NCBI GenBank assembly: GCA_001275005.1
Contig: JWZX01003026.1
Location: 1-43,905, forward strand
Direction: 5' to 3'
Source of the DNA: Chrysochromulina tobinii
Lineage: Eukaryota > Haptophyta > Prymnesiales > Chrysochromulinaceae
Length of the DNA stretch: 43,905 nt
The first letter of the stretch is position 1; the number at the start of each line of letters is the position of its first letter. Below the pieces are notes generated by a model. The model searched no databases, was not told where the DNA came from, and saw only the letters and a program-made list of their open reading frames with translations. Positions 10,601 to 19,829 of this stretch are shown one piece after another. The translations under genes and the position numbers were made by a program.

Positions 10601-11756
10601 CCGAGCGCACCACGAGCGGCTTGCGCGAGGTCACCAGGCACTCAAAGGTGTGCAGCAGCGGCACGAAGCCCGCCAGTCCCGGTGGGCGCGAGGTCGGCGG
10701 CGCGACGACGCTGCTGATTTCCTGCGAGATGGCCTGCACAGCGGCGGCGCCCGCACCCTTCTTGGGAGGCTTCGCACTCGCGATGGCGGTCGTGATGGCA
10801 GGCTTGGCATTTGCGGTGGCGGTCGTGATGGCAGGCTTGGCACTCGCAATGGTGGTCGTGATGGCAGGCTTATCACTCGCAATGGCGGTCGTGATGGCAG
10901 TCTTGGCACTTGCAGTGCTTGGCTTGGCGGTGGCGCCGATGGTGGTGGCGGCGATGGTGGTGGCGGCGATGGTGGTGCCGGCGGTGGTGGTGGCGGCGGT
11001 GGTGCCGGCGGTCCCGACACCGGGTGCGCCCAGAACATCAGTGCTCATGCCCCTAGGCCGACTTGCTTGCATTCCTCGCTCGGGCCCTGGTTTCGGACTG
11101 CTGGTCATCGATTTGGTCATCGATTTGGCGACCGACGCTTGCTTGCTCGGGGAGGTCTCGGGGAGTCGGGGATTGCTTTTCCCGGCGATGGCCGCTTGCT
11201 CTTCGTATGCGGCGACCGCGGCGGCAGTCTCCGAGTCACAGATCTCGACGAAGACGTCGATCTCTTCGGCGTGCGCCGACCGCCCCTGAGCGTCCCGGAA
11301 CTCGAGCTCGAACATCTCCTCCTTGCGTGCTGTCGCATGCAGGAGTGACTTCCCGCGAAGGACGCAGTGAGGTGCCGAGGCGGTGCGCGTGCTCACGAGG
11401 CATAGGAACGGGCTGTCCGCCAATGGCTCCCCCAACAGAGAGACGCTGATGAGGTACTTGCCCGAAGTTATCGGCTTGAAGCCGACAACATACTGCCCGT
11501 CCTGGTTGTCGATGATTTTGGCACGCACCTTCTCGCCAGCGCCACGGCCACGGATGGCGACCAAGAAGTTGTCGCCGCCATGAGTCTGCCGCTTGCCCGT
11601 CTCATCGTACGCCTCGATGGTGAATGTGGCGAGCTCCCTCGCTATGGCTCCCTCGAGGCAAGCACCCGTCACCTTGCACAGGGCTGGCTTGGTTGGCTGC
11701 CCTCGAAAGAGTGGTGGTGCGTCGGCCTGCGCGAGTTGGATCCCCGATGACGCCAT
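7653..11756 (-). CDS. Filamin-repeat (ABP280) multidomain protein
   Basis: A 1367-residue intron-free protein built from filamin-type Ig folds, which act as rod or scaffold modules, often binding actin partners or adhesion proteins. The first repeat (about 21-125) carries the signature DNQDGQYVVGF...PLADSPF. At least four more lie at about 770-880, 885-1000, 1035-1140 and 1150-1260, with hallmark strings such as DNNDGTYLLVWRSKVAG and GSPF/GSPM/GSPV. A second repeat starts near 129 but its C-terminal half appears only near 720-770. The gap is filled by Thr/Ala/Pro low-complexity sequence and two SH3-like stretches (about 365-430 and 640-690). No calponin-homology domain, signal peptide or membrane segment is seen, so it is not a classical filamin. 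The ATG at 11754-11756 faces the IQ-motif gene head-to-head, 226 bp apart. Confidence 0.8.
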   Translation of the reverse strand: MASSGIQLAQADAPPLFRGQPTKPALCKVTGACLEGAIARELATFTIEAYDETGKRQTHGGDNFLVAIRGRGAGEKVRAKIIDNQDGQYVVGFKPITSGKYLISVSLLGEPLADSPFLCLVSTRTASAPHCVLRGKSLLHATARKEEMFELEFRDAQGRSAHAEEIDVFVEICDSETAAAVAAYEEQAAIAGKSNPRLPETSPSKQASVAKSMTKSMTSSPKPGPERGMQASRPRGMSTDVLGAPGVGTAGTTAATTTAGTTIAATTIAATTIGATAKPSTASAKTAITTAIASDKPAITTTIASAKPAITTATANAKPAITTAIASAKPPKKGAGAAAVQAISQEISSVVAPPTSRPPGLAGFVPLLHTFECLVTSRKPLVVRSGLELESEKLGQLYPGQRLTLLECVHTVEDGQPAVRASVALADENDGPELDLPGRYDWRDAHVVRPQWLESVPTPRAKSPGRTPRSPGGGTRPVEPPLPLPSHENGSPFRAGTFAPFGHYTATAGPSSSGSSSGRRRSSATPRTPRTPTKPSSAQAIAAASAPPSSSFHASTTFHASTSQPSTTFHASTSQTATDMPKPVPAAPAPRSSPRGRGAATPRQAIGWVTVHKGGRELVTPRGVLPAGERQQHQIMWARRIAVDRRFGGEAMLAMQISKAVGAARLGKLATAVALPTVDTHKRIKSTIDAASYQSVYANELASDPKRIGFAFGGVDPGRLHAHGQIVEVHNVHYSIAMCGTYRLHVALRHEGVQLPGSPFVLKVSAGPASALTTAVLAHMLPMRGVVGNSSESGCRVVLKASDMMGNACEAGGATIVCSGGDKRIESRVVDNNDGTYLLVWRSKVAGVFDAHVSVDGVPILGSPMPLTLTSEPPDLKQSELIGSGLTKAVAGKPADFRIKCKDRFGNAAQPSANLKFEMAMLPPVEGVDKKDRAEKTIIADRWKSAVAHPIEGTWHGAEFEVKYVADVAGDLELHVWCCADDDDKRVALPLSPFEMHCAAGRAHARGSSVEGFTRLDPNAEGRGKGAGLKQQVTAQKRSQMRELRSTYEDSNEILAGEPIVVRPRIRDKLGNNTAAAEGALSVTLTTPEGTELELMPNISIRSGLTNYDVRYEPQLAGRYAMHVRLAGAPIAGSPVDFECIPNLPDIGRSSYELPTDPECPVSNALFSQRKYSILLTVKDRCGNRVDHGGAAVAGRLQSANLPPQQEALLEVEDHEDGTYDISLFLKGACDPKVIISLDKDRQGEGGGEFAPIAMSFVSEEALKTRQAKEAQKLWQLTGAGGALAAGDKPRQHTADEIVEMALDEFQTKGTERAARRGQPGERRITDGSFATPTFSLTSSLEVSEKVGSPKPDTKPKRASLKVVLLA
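7714..7760. repeat. Perfect 23-bp inverted repeat (hairpin) inside the coding sequence
   Basis: The arms 7714-7736 and 7738-7760 are exact reverse complements around a single base at 7737; the centre is CTCGAG-A-CTCGAG. It lies within the last 40 codons of the filamin-repeat gene, is read through in frame, and encodes a run of Ser, Leu, Glu and Val residues. The 47-bp structure could form a cruciform or a strong RNA hairpin. Confidence 0.95.
10790..10925 (-). repeat. 33-bp tandem repeat encoding 11-residue units
   Basis: Four units of 33 bp inside the filamin-repeat gene encode variants of AKPAITTAIAS on the minus strand. The units differ by a few bases, which suggests slippage or unequal exchange followed by drift. 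They sit in the low-complexity insertion between the two halves of the interrupted filamin repeat. Confidence 0.85.
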
Positions 11757-11982
11757 GTGATTCGAAGCTTTCGGCCGAGCCGGTTGTGCCTTCCGCCAGA
11801 ACAGACACTGCCTGTCGTTCGAGACCGGAGCGAGCGCAGTGCTGCAGGCCCAATTTGCTTCAAAATCGAATCAAATGCATGTTGCAGCCCAAATTAGATT
11901 TCAGAGTCCGCAGAGGTGCACACTCCAAATGTGGCAAACCTGCGCATGCAAAAATCGATACGAATCAGTTGCGTAGTCAAGA

Positions 11983-14299
11983 ATGGCAGCACGTCTTCTT
12001 GCGGCCCTGCCTGAGCCTGCTTGGCGTAAGGCAGCCGCAGTGCTCGACGCAGACTTCGCCATAATGTGCCGCAAGCGCAGTCAACGTGAGGCTGAGGATG
12101 CTCGCCGTGCCAGGTGGTATCAGTCCTCCGACTCCTCGCAGAATCCTCATTTGGAGTTGGAGGCGGAAGACTCCGAGCACTTTTGGCACTGTGCGAATAC
12201 CGCCGTGAAATGGGAGGGCACGCGTGCGGCTCAACTCATGATACAGCGTCGATGCGTGCTGCGTTTTAACCCACAGGTCGTTGATGCGCTCCACGCCTTT
12301 TGGGAGACATCCCAGAACAGTGGCGCCACCACTGTACCTACAAGCTGGCCACTCGCAGCGGGCAAGGCTCGGGACTCGGTGCCCCCAACCATGGACCGCA
12401 TTGAGCATGCGCGTTGCTACGGCAAGATCTACATGGTGCTCATCCATGACTGGGACATCGCTATGGCCAAGATGACGCTTGAGGCCGAGTGGGAATATGA
12501 TGCGCAGGGCGCGGAGACTCTGAGCCGTGTCCAGCTCGGTGACGGGCTCTTCGAGGTTGCGGATCTCTGGTGCCACGCGCTCCGTCCGGCTCAAGCCTCC
12601 GCCGGCGTCGGCGTCGCGGCCGCGGAGTATGCCCACTTCCTACTGAATCTGCTCGATCGCATCGCCACAGATTCGTCTCCACGTGTCTGGCTTGAGGGCG
12701 GCGTGATCGCCGCGTCAGTCGTGGAGGCCAATGCCGCCCGGCCGTTGTGGAAGCCGCCCGCGCCCCCCGCGCTGGCAGGCGGAGCCGAGCTGACGCGAGC
12801 GGGCCGCCACATACAAGCCGAGGCCCTTCGTAAACAGGCGGTGCTGTCGGTGCAGGCGGGGATGCGTCGCCGGCACGCCAAGCAGGCGGCCAGCCTAAGG
12901 CTCGCGGCCGTGCGGCTGATTCAACGCCGGTTTCTGATGTGGCTCGAGGCACGGCGCCCCCGGATGGGCGCAACATCACCGCCGCCGCCGCACGGAACAC
13001 CTCGGCGCTTCGACTCACCGGGCACCTTCAGGCGCCGCGAGGACGCTCACGAGGACGCCTTTAGAGATGCGAGCGCCCTAGCGGGCGCCGAGGGGGCGGC
13101 CGTGATCCTCCAAGCAAGGGCACGGGGGGAGCTCGCACGGCGCCAGGCCGAGGAGGCACGCCTCGAACATCACAATGCGAGCGCCAAGCGCTTCCTCTGC
13201 GAGACGGTGTATCACACGTCTCGCGAAGAAGACAGGCTTCATGAGGGTCCCACCGGCGTCGAATCGGGCGAGGACGGTGCCAGCGAGACTCACGCGAAGA
13301 GCCAGGAGCTTTGCAATGAGCTTTGCAATCAGCCCACGGACGTGCTCCTGCACGTGCGTGGGACCTCGATGGCTCAGAATGGAATGTACCCTACGTTCAG
13401 CACGCCGATGGCTCCAGAGGCTCATCCAGAGTACACTGGCATGTCGCCTCTGCGCCGGCCGAGCTACCAACGCGCCCACGGCGGCGCCCACGTCTTGCGC
13501 CCGCCCTGCTCGAGCTCGAATTATTCAGGGCTACCCAGCTCACCGCCGTGCTCGAGCTCGTACTTTGCAGGGTTACCCAGCTCAATCTTGTACCCGGGCT
13601 ACCTTCTAGGGAAGGCGGGGGGGATGGGCGCTGTGCACGGGGCCGCGCGCGCCATAGCTGGTGCATCGGCATCTGAGGTGTCCATGGGAGATGGGTGGTC
13701 GCCACAGCAGCAGGCCATTGAGCAAGCGCTCAGACACCACATGGCCACTGGTGCAGCCACTGCCTCGTCCGCCTCTGCCACTGCCACAGAGCCCTATCAG
13801 CTGATGGGACGCATTGCAGCGGGTTCCAACGTCAAGAGCGTGTCGAGCTTGCCATGCCCCGATGACGTGCCCCGAGTACCTTCGTGGCAACGCTACGCTG
13901 TGAGCACACCTTCCCTACTCGTGGCCGAAGTGAATCCGCATGGCGTGCCACAGCGCTACGATCACGCCGCTGAGCGCCCGGGCTTGACAACGCTACCCCT
14001 GGGGAAGGATGGACTGCATCGTATGGCGTCATCACCCTCTTTTGAGAGCAGGATCCCACTTCGTTCCTACCCCGAGATGATTGCCGACCGTGCCAGGCAG
14101 GCCCCACAGGCTGCGCACCTCTTGGCACGACGTCCGGGCGGGATCGGTAAGCCAGCCGGGGCAGTCTTGTACTTGGACAACCGTCCGGGCTATCAACCCG
14201 CTTTGGCCATACTTGCCCCCTTCCAGCCGCGCGGTATTGGGGCGACAAGGGGCGCTGCCGCCACCGAAGCAGCGAGCAAGCGCGCTGTGCAGAGCACTC

Positions 14300-14343
<44 letters not shown>

Positions 14344-15659
14344 GAAGATGGCAGGTCCACTGCAGTCAGCGCCCCGATGGCCGCTCATGCCCAGCACACG
14401 ATGCACGCGCTGCCCCATTCGCCACCAGCCATGCCCACCACCAGAATTGAAATCTCGCTCATGCCATCCAACCCGCGAATGATATCCCAACGAACTCGAT
14501 CAATGGCACATCGGCCATCGACCGCACCGGCGCACCGGCGCGATGCACGGCCGTCCGAACCTAATAAGGACCTCGGAGTCTGTGCAGACTGTAGCTCGCC
14601 GAGATTTAGCTTCTCAAGCATCGAGGAGCTCCTCAAGGGCCCGGCGAAAGGGAGAGGCGCACGTCCTTTTTCTGCCGCGGCCCGGACCGTCGATGCAGGC
14701 TCATTGCAGCACCAAGCACCTTCAACACTGGTACCAGTGCAGGCGGTGGCCGGTGCCACTCGTGAGCCGTTCTTGGAGCTGCTCAATCAGGGGGGTGAGC
14801 CGCTGCTGACGCGTATGGTGAAGGTCGCTCGTCTGGAGAACGCCATTCCAGTGGAGGAGGGCGCAGCTCATCCTCACGTCGAAGGCGACGCACTCGCCCG
14901 AGCACCTTCACAAGCGCCGCTCTCGTCTCACAGCGCGAGTACTGAGCCTGCGGCATGCCAGGGAGGTGGAGGGAAGGGAGGAGCAACTCTGGGCCGTGTC
15001 ACACCGCTCCCAAGCCCCTGCTTTGCTCCCTGCTTCAAACCGGCTCCCGTCCTGGGCTCTTTACAGGGCTCCTTGCCATCAAAGCAAGTTCATACACCGA
15101 TGGGGTCGCGCGCTGTCTTTGCACCGGCTCCGCGAGCGCCGCAACGAGAGCCGCGGGCTGCAGCGCCCCCCGGCTCGGCAGGGGCGATGGGCGGGGCATC
15201 TGGCTCCTCGGGTTCGAAGATGCTCACCATCATTAGCCTGGAGAGCGAGGCTTCGAAGCGAGCCAAGACTCTTCTAGCAACGATTGGGTAAGTTTTGTCG
15301 TGTGTGTACTGGCTACGCTGCGGCAGCCGAGCTGAAACCGCCGGTAAAAACGCGGTACACGCAACAGTCAACACGGCTCTCAAATGTCACATGTGTGCTT
15401 GTGTACTACCTGCTAAGAACCTACGCTAAGAGCCTGCACAGCTGAGCTCGCCTGCACTCGCAGAGCTCGCAACCGTGAGATCGACGCACGACGGTGGGCC
15501 CACAGGGCCTCAGGGGCCGCCTTGGGGGGGGTCGGCTTCGCGCTTCGGTCGTGGCGCCGGGCATGGCGCTTGGGCACCGTCCCGGTGACTCGGCTGACGG
15601 CGGGAAGGGTGACGGCCCGAGAAGCGCGTCGAGCATGGCTGGCCTCGGTGCGATGGTGA
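11983..15659 (+). CDS. Large IQ-motif and polyQ protein, two exons
   Basis: Proposed exons are 11983-15287 and 15464-15659 (1166 residues). The N-terminal 235 residues form a folded-looking region with IYMVLIHDWDIAMAKMTLEA and YAHFLLNLLDRIA, a pattern I associate with protist proteins carrying IQ motifs. Three IQ-like calmodulin-binding helices follow: SVQAGMRRRHAKQ (about 287), VRLIQRRFLMWLEARR (about 310) and VILQARARGELARRQ (about 374). The rest is low complexity with a polyQ run (about 774-787). Exon 1 seems to end at a TAA, but that TAA is inside a consensus donor, GG|GTAAGT at 15288. Splicing to the acceptor at 15463 keeps phase 2 and adds a basic C-terminus (ARNREIDARRW...). If unspliced, the protein ends at 15291. 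Function unknown; a cytoskeletal or flagellar role is a guess. Confidence 0.65.
14302..14343 (+). repeat. CAG microsatellite encoding polyglutamine
   Basis: Thirteen perfect CAG triplets followed by CAA, in frame within the IQ-motif gene, encode 14 glutamines at about residues 774-787. Confidence 0.95.
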
Positions 15660-17862
15660 GTTGGCGGCGGCGCCCTGGTGTTCGCAGAGCAACGAGCTGT
15701 GGCCGCTGGCTATGGAGCGCGTGCGCTGCAGCCGGCGCCGCGTTGGGTACGTATGGGGCAGCGGGCGTGACGCCGTCGAGAAGGAGCCGGCATCGGTATG
15801 GTGGAGTTGAACCACTCGCTCGTGCCAACGTCTTCCGTGGAGCTGCAAAAAGTCCTCTACCGAGAGGTCCGCAAGCTGCTGCATCTCGAGCTCGAGATTG
15901 GACTGCGAAATAGACGACATTCCGCGTGTTGAGATGTCCTTCATCGGGATAGTGCTCATGCGCAATCCTTGAAGAGTGCCACACCGCTGGCCGAAGAAGC
16001 CGCCGCCTCCGCCTCCGCCGCCGCCTCCGCCTCCGCCGCCGCCTCCGCCGCCGTTACCACCACCACCGCCGCCACCGCTTAGGTAGCCACTGACGAGCAA
16101 CTCGTGGCCGCCGCCCGTTGCCGCCGCTGAGGCCGCAGCCGAGAAGGCCGCCGCGGAAACCTGCCCCGCCGAAGCCGGCCGACAGCTGCGCCGACAGCTG
16201 CGCCGACACCCCACGCGCGCTCAGGGCGGCGCTCAGGGCGGCGAGGTTGGAGGCGCAGAGGCCGGCGCCGAGGCCTGCACCGCCCATCCCCATGCCGTTC
16301 AGCACGGCATGCGCGAGACTCCCTAGTTGCGAGAGGTGCTCCAGGGATGAGAGCCCATCCCAACCGCCCAGCCCGGCGCCGCCGAGCAGCCGCGACGACG
16401 CCGACGTGCCTGCGCGCGCCGCCACGCGAGGTTGGAAGGCGCGCGGAGGCAGTGCCACCGTTGCCACCTCCGCCGCCACCTCCGCCGCCGCCTGCTCCGC
16501 CTCGTCCGCCGCCGCTCGCCACCCCTTGCTCTGGTACGCCCGTTGGTGTGCTCGCGGGCGATGGCGCGTGCAGCATTTCCGTTAGTCGCTCCCCCGAATG
16601 GCACCTTGCTTGGGCTGCGGCGGAGCCTTGCTCATTGTGTCGACTTTGATCGGCCGTCTTGCGCTTTGTGTCGACGCGCTTCTCCATGTGCACAGCCTGT
16701 ACTTTTGGAGGTGCGACTTGATGCACAGGCGAGTGGGAGCGTTCTCGCCGTGCAGGTCCATGATCTGGGCGATCGCCTGCGGCTTTGTCTGCTCGTGCCC
16801 AAGCTCGGCCACGGCGGCCTCGAAGCGATAGTGGAGGTGGCGAGCGGCGGCGGGTGACCGGACGAATCGCTGCTTTTGCTGCGGACCGGGCGGGTCATCT
16901 CATAGGCCGCTCAGGCCGCCGCTCAGGCCGCGGCCGAGGCCGTCGCCGAGGCCGCTGCCGACACTTCAAGCCATGGCCCCTCCGCCGCCGCCGCCGCCAC
17001 CGAAGCTGGGGCCGCCGCCCGGGCTTCCGCCGAGGCCGCCGAAGCCACCGAGACCGGCGTTCGTAGGCACGCTGCGCGAATGCATGAGCGCGATGTCGCC
17101 GCCCAGGTCGCCGCCCGGGCCGCCGTCCAGGCCGCCGCCGAAGCCGCTACCCAGACCGCTGCCGAAGCCGCCACCCTTGCCGCCACCGTTGTTGCCGTTG
17201 CCGCCGCCACTGCCGCCACTGCCGCCACCGTTGCCACCGTTGCCGCCGCCGACCACGCCTCCATTGCCGTCCGCACCGCCGGACCCGGCAAGTGATCTGA
17301 CTGGCGAGTCGCTCGTCTGAAGATGGACGAGGCAGCCCGCTGCCAGCCGGAAGGTTGGTGGCGAGGCACCCCGAGAGTCCTCGCGACAATTCTCCCATGA
17401 GGAGACCGCTCGGGTGGGGGGGCGCCGCATTCCGAGCCCGCCGCCGAGCCCGCCGCCGAGCCCGCCGCCGAGCCCACCGCTCAGGCCGCCGGTTAGCGAG
17501 CGACTGAGGCTGCCGCTCAAGCTGCCGCTCAGGCTGCCGAGGAGTGCACTAGAGCCAACAAAGCCATCCGCGCGATCCTGCAGCGAGGGGAGGGAGCGCA
17601 CACGCTCAGTCGCGAATGCGTGGAGCCGTGACAATAATGAGGGTGCACGCGCTTCACCAGCCCTCGAGGATGACACCGTGCGCCAGTGCCGGCTGCGCGC
17701 GCCGAGGGCCGCGAGTGCGACGAGCAGCGAGGTGGCGAGGGCGAGGCATCCGAGCAGTCGATTGGCAACCCGCGCACGGGGATTCTGAAGGGCAAAACGG
17801 TCGGGCCAGGCGCCGGTGCTCTGTGAGAGCTCGACAGGCGACGTGGCGTTCTCGGACGCGCA
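15510..17862 (-). CDS. GARP/G2-like Myb (SHLQKY) transcription factor, multi-exon, 5' end unresolved
   Basis: A GARP-type Myb domain, a plant/algal nuclear DNA-binding fold, is encoded around 16680-16880: QKQRFVRS, then LHYRFEAAVAELGHEQTKP and the defining IKSHLQKYRL. Exons consistent in phase are 17862-17001, 16898-16605, 16550-16102 and from 15986 down, with introns of 102, 54 and 115 nt. The 54-nt intron removes an in-frame TAA and contains CTAAC, branch-point-like. The N-terminal exon is Gly-rich after a hydrophobic segment (LLGCLALATSLLVALAALGA) flanked by arginines, which looks like a membrane helix. This exon has no usable ATG and opens after TAG at an AG acceptor, so a further 5' exon is missing. 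The C-terminal exon has coding character to about 15840 (MSTIPMKDIS, LELEMQQLADL), but below that the end is uncertain and may collide with the IQ-motif gene. Domain call is strong; exon chain moderate. Confidence 0.6.
15994..16080. repeat. (CCG/CCT)n low-complexity tract
   Basis: Near-continuous CCGCCGCCTCCG triplets. Read on the minus strand they would give polyglycine, but in the proposed gene model they fall inside the 115-nt intron of the GARP gene (15987-16101). Similar Gly-codon runs at 16975-17250 and 17430-17500 are exonic in that gene. Confidence 0.8.
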
Positions 17863-18042
17863 CTAGCCGCGCACTTCTCGCTCGCTTGGGCCCCAGGAAG
17901 ACCCACGAGTGGGGGGCAAGGAGGCGATCCTTCGCCGAGCCAAGTGGTCGGTATGCGTGTTTAGGAGTTTTGAAACCGTTCCGGTTTCCTACGTTGGAAA
18001 GAAGCCGCTAGAAATCGTGTGTTCCCGAACGAAGAAAACTCA
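17863..18042. promoter_or_regulatory. Putative divergent promoter, GARP gene / Hint gene
   Basis: About 180 bp between the open exon of the minus-strand GARP gene and the ATG of the Hint gene. It holds a perfect inverted repeat GAAACCG-TTC-CGGTTTC near 17975-17991, about 55 bp before the Hint ATG, a plausible dimeric factor site. An intron or 5' exon of the GARP gene may also lie here. No TATA box is obvious. Confidence 0.35.
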
Positions 18043-18927
18043 ATGATGCTCATCGCGTTCCTCGTCAGCACGACCGCCCAGTGGCCGCCAACGCTCACGC
18101 AGATTGGAGCTGTGGGCAACATTCCTACGTGCTTCACTCCTTGCACTGCAGTCCTTACGGCGCAGGCTACGGCTGTTACGATTGGCACCCCCCCCGCCGC
18201 TCAACCCGATCTCACATGCGATCAGCTCAACAAGAATCTGAATAAGTGTGCCGACAAGTGCACCGAAGCAGAATTCAAAACTGGCCTGGCCGCTATCCTC
18301 CCTATTTACATGGACGCGACCGCCTCTAAGACTCAGATGGACAGTCTTATCAATTCCTGCAAAACATGCTTCCCCAGCGATGCGCTCGTCACAATGGTTG
18401 ACGGCACGCCACGCCGCCTCGACGCGCTCCGCGCGGGTGACACCATCGTCGCCGCCCGTGCCGACGGCACCCTCACCAATGACATCGTCTCTCACCTCTC
18501 CCTCGCCGATGCGGACGCGCAGGGCACCACTTTTGTGGTGCTCACGACAGAGTCTGGCCGCAATCTCACGCTGACGGCCATGCACCATTTGCCAGTTGGC
18601 CCGAAGTGCTGCGCCAACCTCAAATTGGCACAGGATGTCGTCGTCGGCGAGACTATCTTTGAGGCGGTCGTGAGCGCAGCCGTGCGTGCCACGCAGGTCA
18701 TTAAGATTGGCTCGGTGATCAAGGCGGGCCTGCACTCGCCGGTGCTTACGCACGGCGCGATGCCGATCGTGGACGGCATTGTGACTTCCTTTGACGCGAT
18801 GCACGCAGTGCGCCTTGCCACCGCCGGGCTGCCCCTGCTCGAGGCGACTGGGCTCACCAACACCTTCCGTGATGCCGTCCTCGGTGATCGCAAGTATATC
18901 CGTTCGCACGACGGGTACATTGCCTAA
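18043..18927 (+). CDS. Secreted Hint (hedgehog/intein) autoprocessing protein
   Basis: A 294-residue protein. The start is the ATG pair at 18043; the open frame extends to a GTG upstream that is not credible. A short hydrophobic leader (MMLIAFLVSTTA) followed by QW suggests a signal peptide. Residues 30-105 are a small Cys-containing region (CDQLNKNLNKCADKC). The Hint domain starts at Cys109 in KTCFPSDALVTM and continues with LDALRAGDTIVAA, the LTLTAMHHLPV block with the Thr and His needed for the N-S acyl shift, and a typical Hint C-terminal part. It stops without the terminal Asn of inteins, so it resembles the Hog domain, which cleaves itself at the Cys and can pass the N-terminal part to a nucleophile. 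No hedgehog signalling domain is present. Hint class is confident; substrate and function are unknown. Confidence 0.85.
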   Translation: MMLIAFLVSTTAQWPPTLTQIGAVGNIPTCFTPCTAVLTAQATAVTIGTPPAAQPDLTCDQLNKNLNKCADKCTEAEFKTGLAAILPIYMDATASKTQMDSLINSCKTCFPSDALVTMVDGTPRRLDALRAGDTIVAARADGTLTNDIVSHLSLADADAQGTTFVVLTTESGRNLTLTAMHHLPVGPKCCANLKLAQDVVVGETIFEAVVSAAVRATQVIKIGSVIKAGLHSPVLTHGAMPIVDGIVTSFDAMHAVRLATAGLPLLEATGLTNTFRDAVLGDRKYIRSHDGYIA

Positions 18928-19829
18928 GCAAGTCATGCTGGGTACATGCAGGGTGGCGCCTGCAGGGTGGTGGCAAGAGGCGATATCTCGCACATACACG
19001 ATGGTTCAGCTGCATCGGCTGCATTGGCCTATTCAGAGAGATGAAGGCACCCTGTGTCTGATGAGCCCTTCCTTTTGATCAGATGCGTTCCAGAAGCGAC
19101 AGAAGGAAGTTAAGACGAGATTTGGTGGGGAAGGGAAGGAACTTAGGGTTGGCGTCGCGTCGAGTGTCCCGCATGCTGACCCTTGGCTTTTAAGGTTTGT
19201 ATCATTAATGTATCTGATCAAGGCTACTCACGACAGGGGGGGTTGAGGTGTCACAGACTAGGTGTGTCCACACTCCACAGGAGCTCGGGAGGGGGGGGGG
19301 TAAGGTGTCACCGGGTTTAACGACGGGTGACATCAAAAATTCACCAGGGCATGGCTTGATTTAGGAATAACTCATGAGTTAAGATCACACAGGCACTTGT
19401 ACATGTATGAGTTACTCAACTCAAAGATCACAAAGGACCTTGTAACTCAAAGTCAAACTCAACTAGATCACACAACATCTCGTGACTCATTGCTCATAAC
19501 TCAAGATCCTCTACTCAAGATCTTGCGTTCTTGCGGAGTCACGAGCTCCCACCGCCAGACCGCGGGGCTTAGTCTGCCTCCCTCTTCCTTGTCCTTCTCG
19601 CAGACCTGAGACGGGTTTGAGTGACGGGTGGGATCTGGGAAGTACGTGTGAGGATGATGTGCTGCGCTGTCGTGGACCCCCCTATTATGCGTTATTGAAG
19701 CTCTCAGAACGAGCCATGCGCCCGCCGGCTACCAAAAGCACCGCACTCAACCTCTTCCGGCGGTCCGTCCTTGACCGTCGCTTCGAAGCGCCCATAACGG
19801 CGCTCAATCTCGCACGAAAAGCAAAATAC
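18928..19829. other. Long upstream region with ACTCA-rich island
   Basis: About 900 bp between the Hint and TrhO genes. The first part has TGCAGGGTGG twice near 18946-18971. From 19210 on the DNA is AT-richer and carries GGTGTCAC repeats (19248, 19304) and G-runs. 19369-19520 is filled with ACTCA/TGAGT motifs (separate entry). 19617-19829 is open in the TrhO frame, but only from a TTG, and is treated as 5' UTR. Confidence 0.5.
19369..19520. repeat. Cluster of ACTCA/TGAGT motifs
   Basis: At least nine copies of ACTCA or its complement occur in 150 bp, including the palindrome AACTCATGAGTT at 19369-19380 and several AACTCAAAGATCAC / ACTCAAGATC variants. It lies 310-460 bp before the TrhO ATG. 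It may be a diverged tandem array, a transposon relic or a cluster of bZIP-like sites; the sequence alone does not decide. Confidence 0.55.

Noticed and set aside
15656..15689. 34-nt third intron extending the IQ protein (GTGAGT donor at 15656)
   Set aside because: The donor is good, but the only phase-compatible acceptor gives a 34-nt intron, too short to trust; the in-frame TGA at 15657-15659 is taken as the end.
15494..15913. 139-codon plus-strand frame
   Set aside because: Arg-rich. It overlaps the proposed IQ-gene terminal exon in another frame, and the antisense frame has better coding character at its 3' end.
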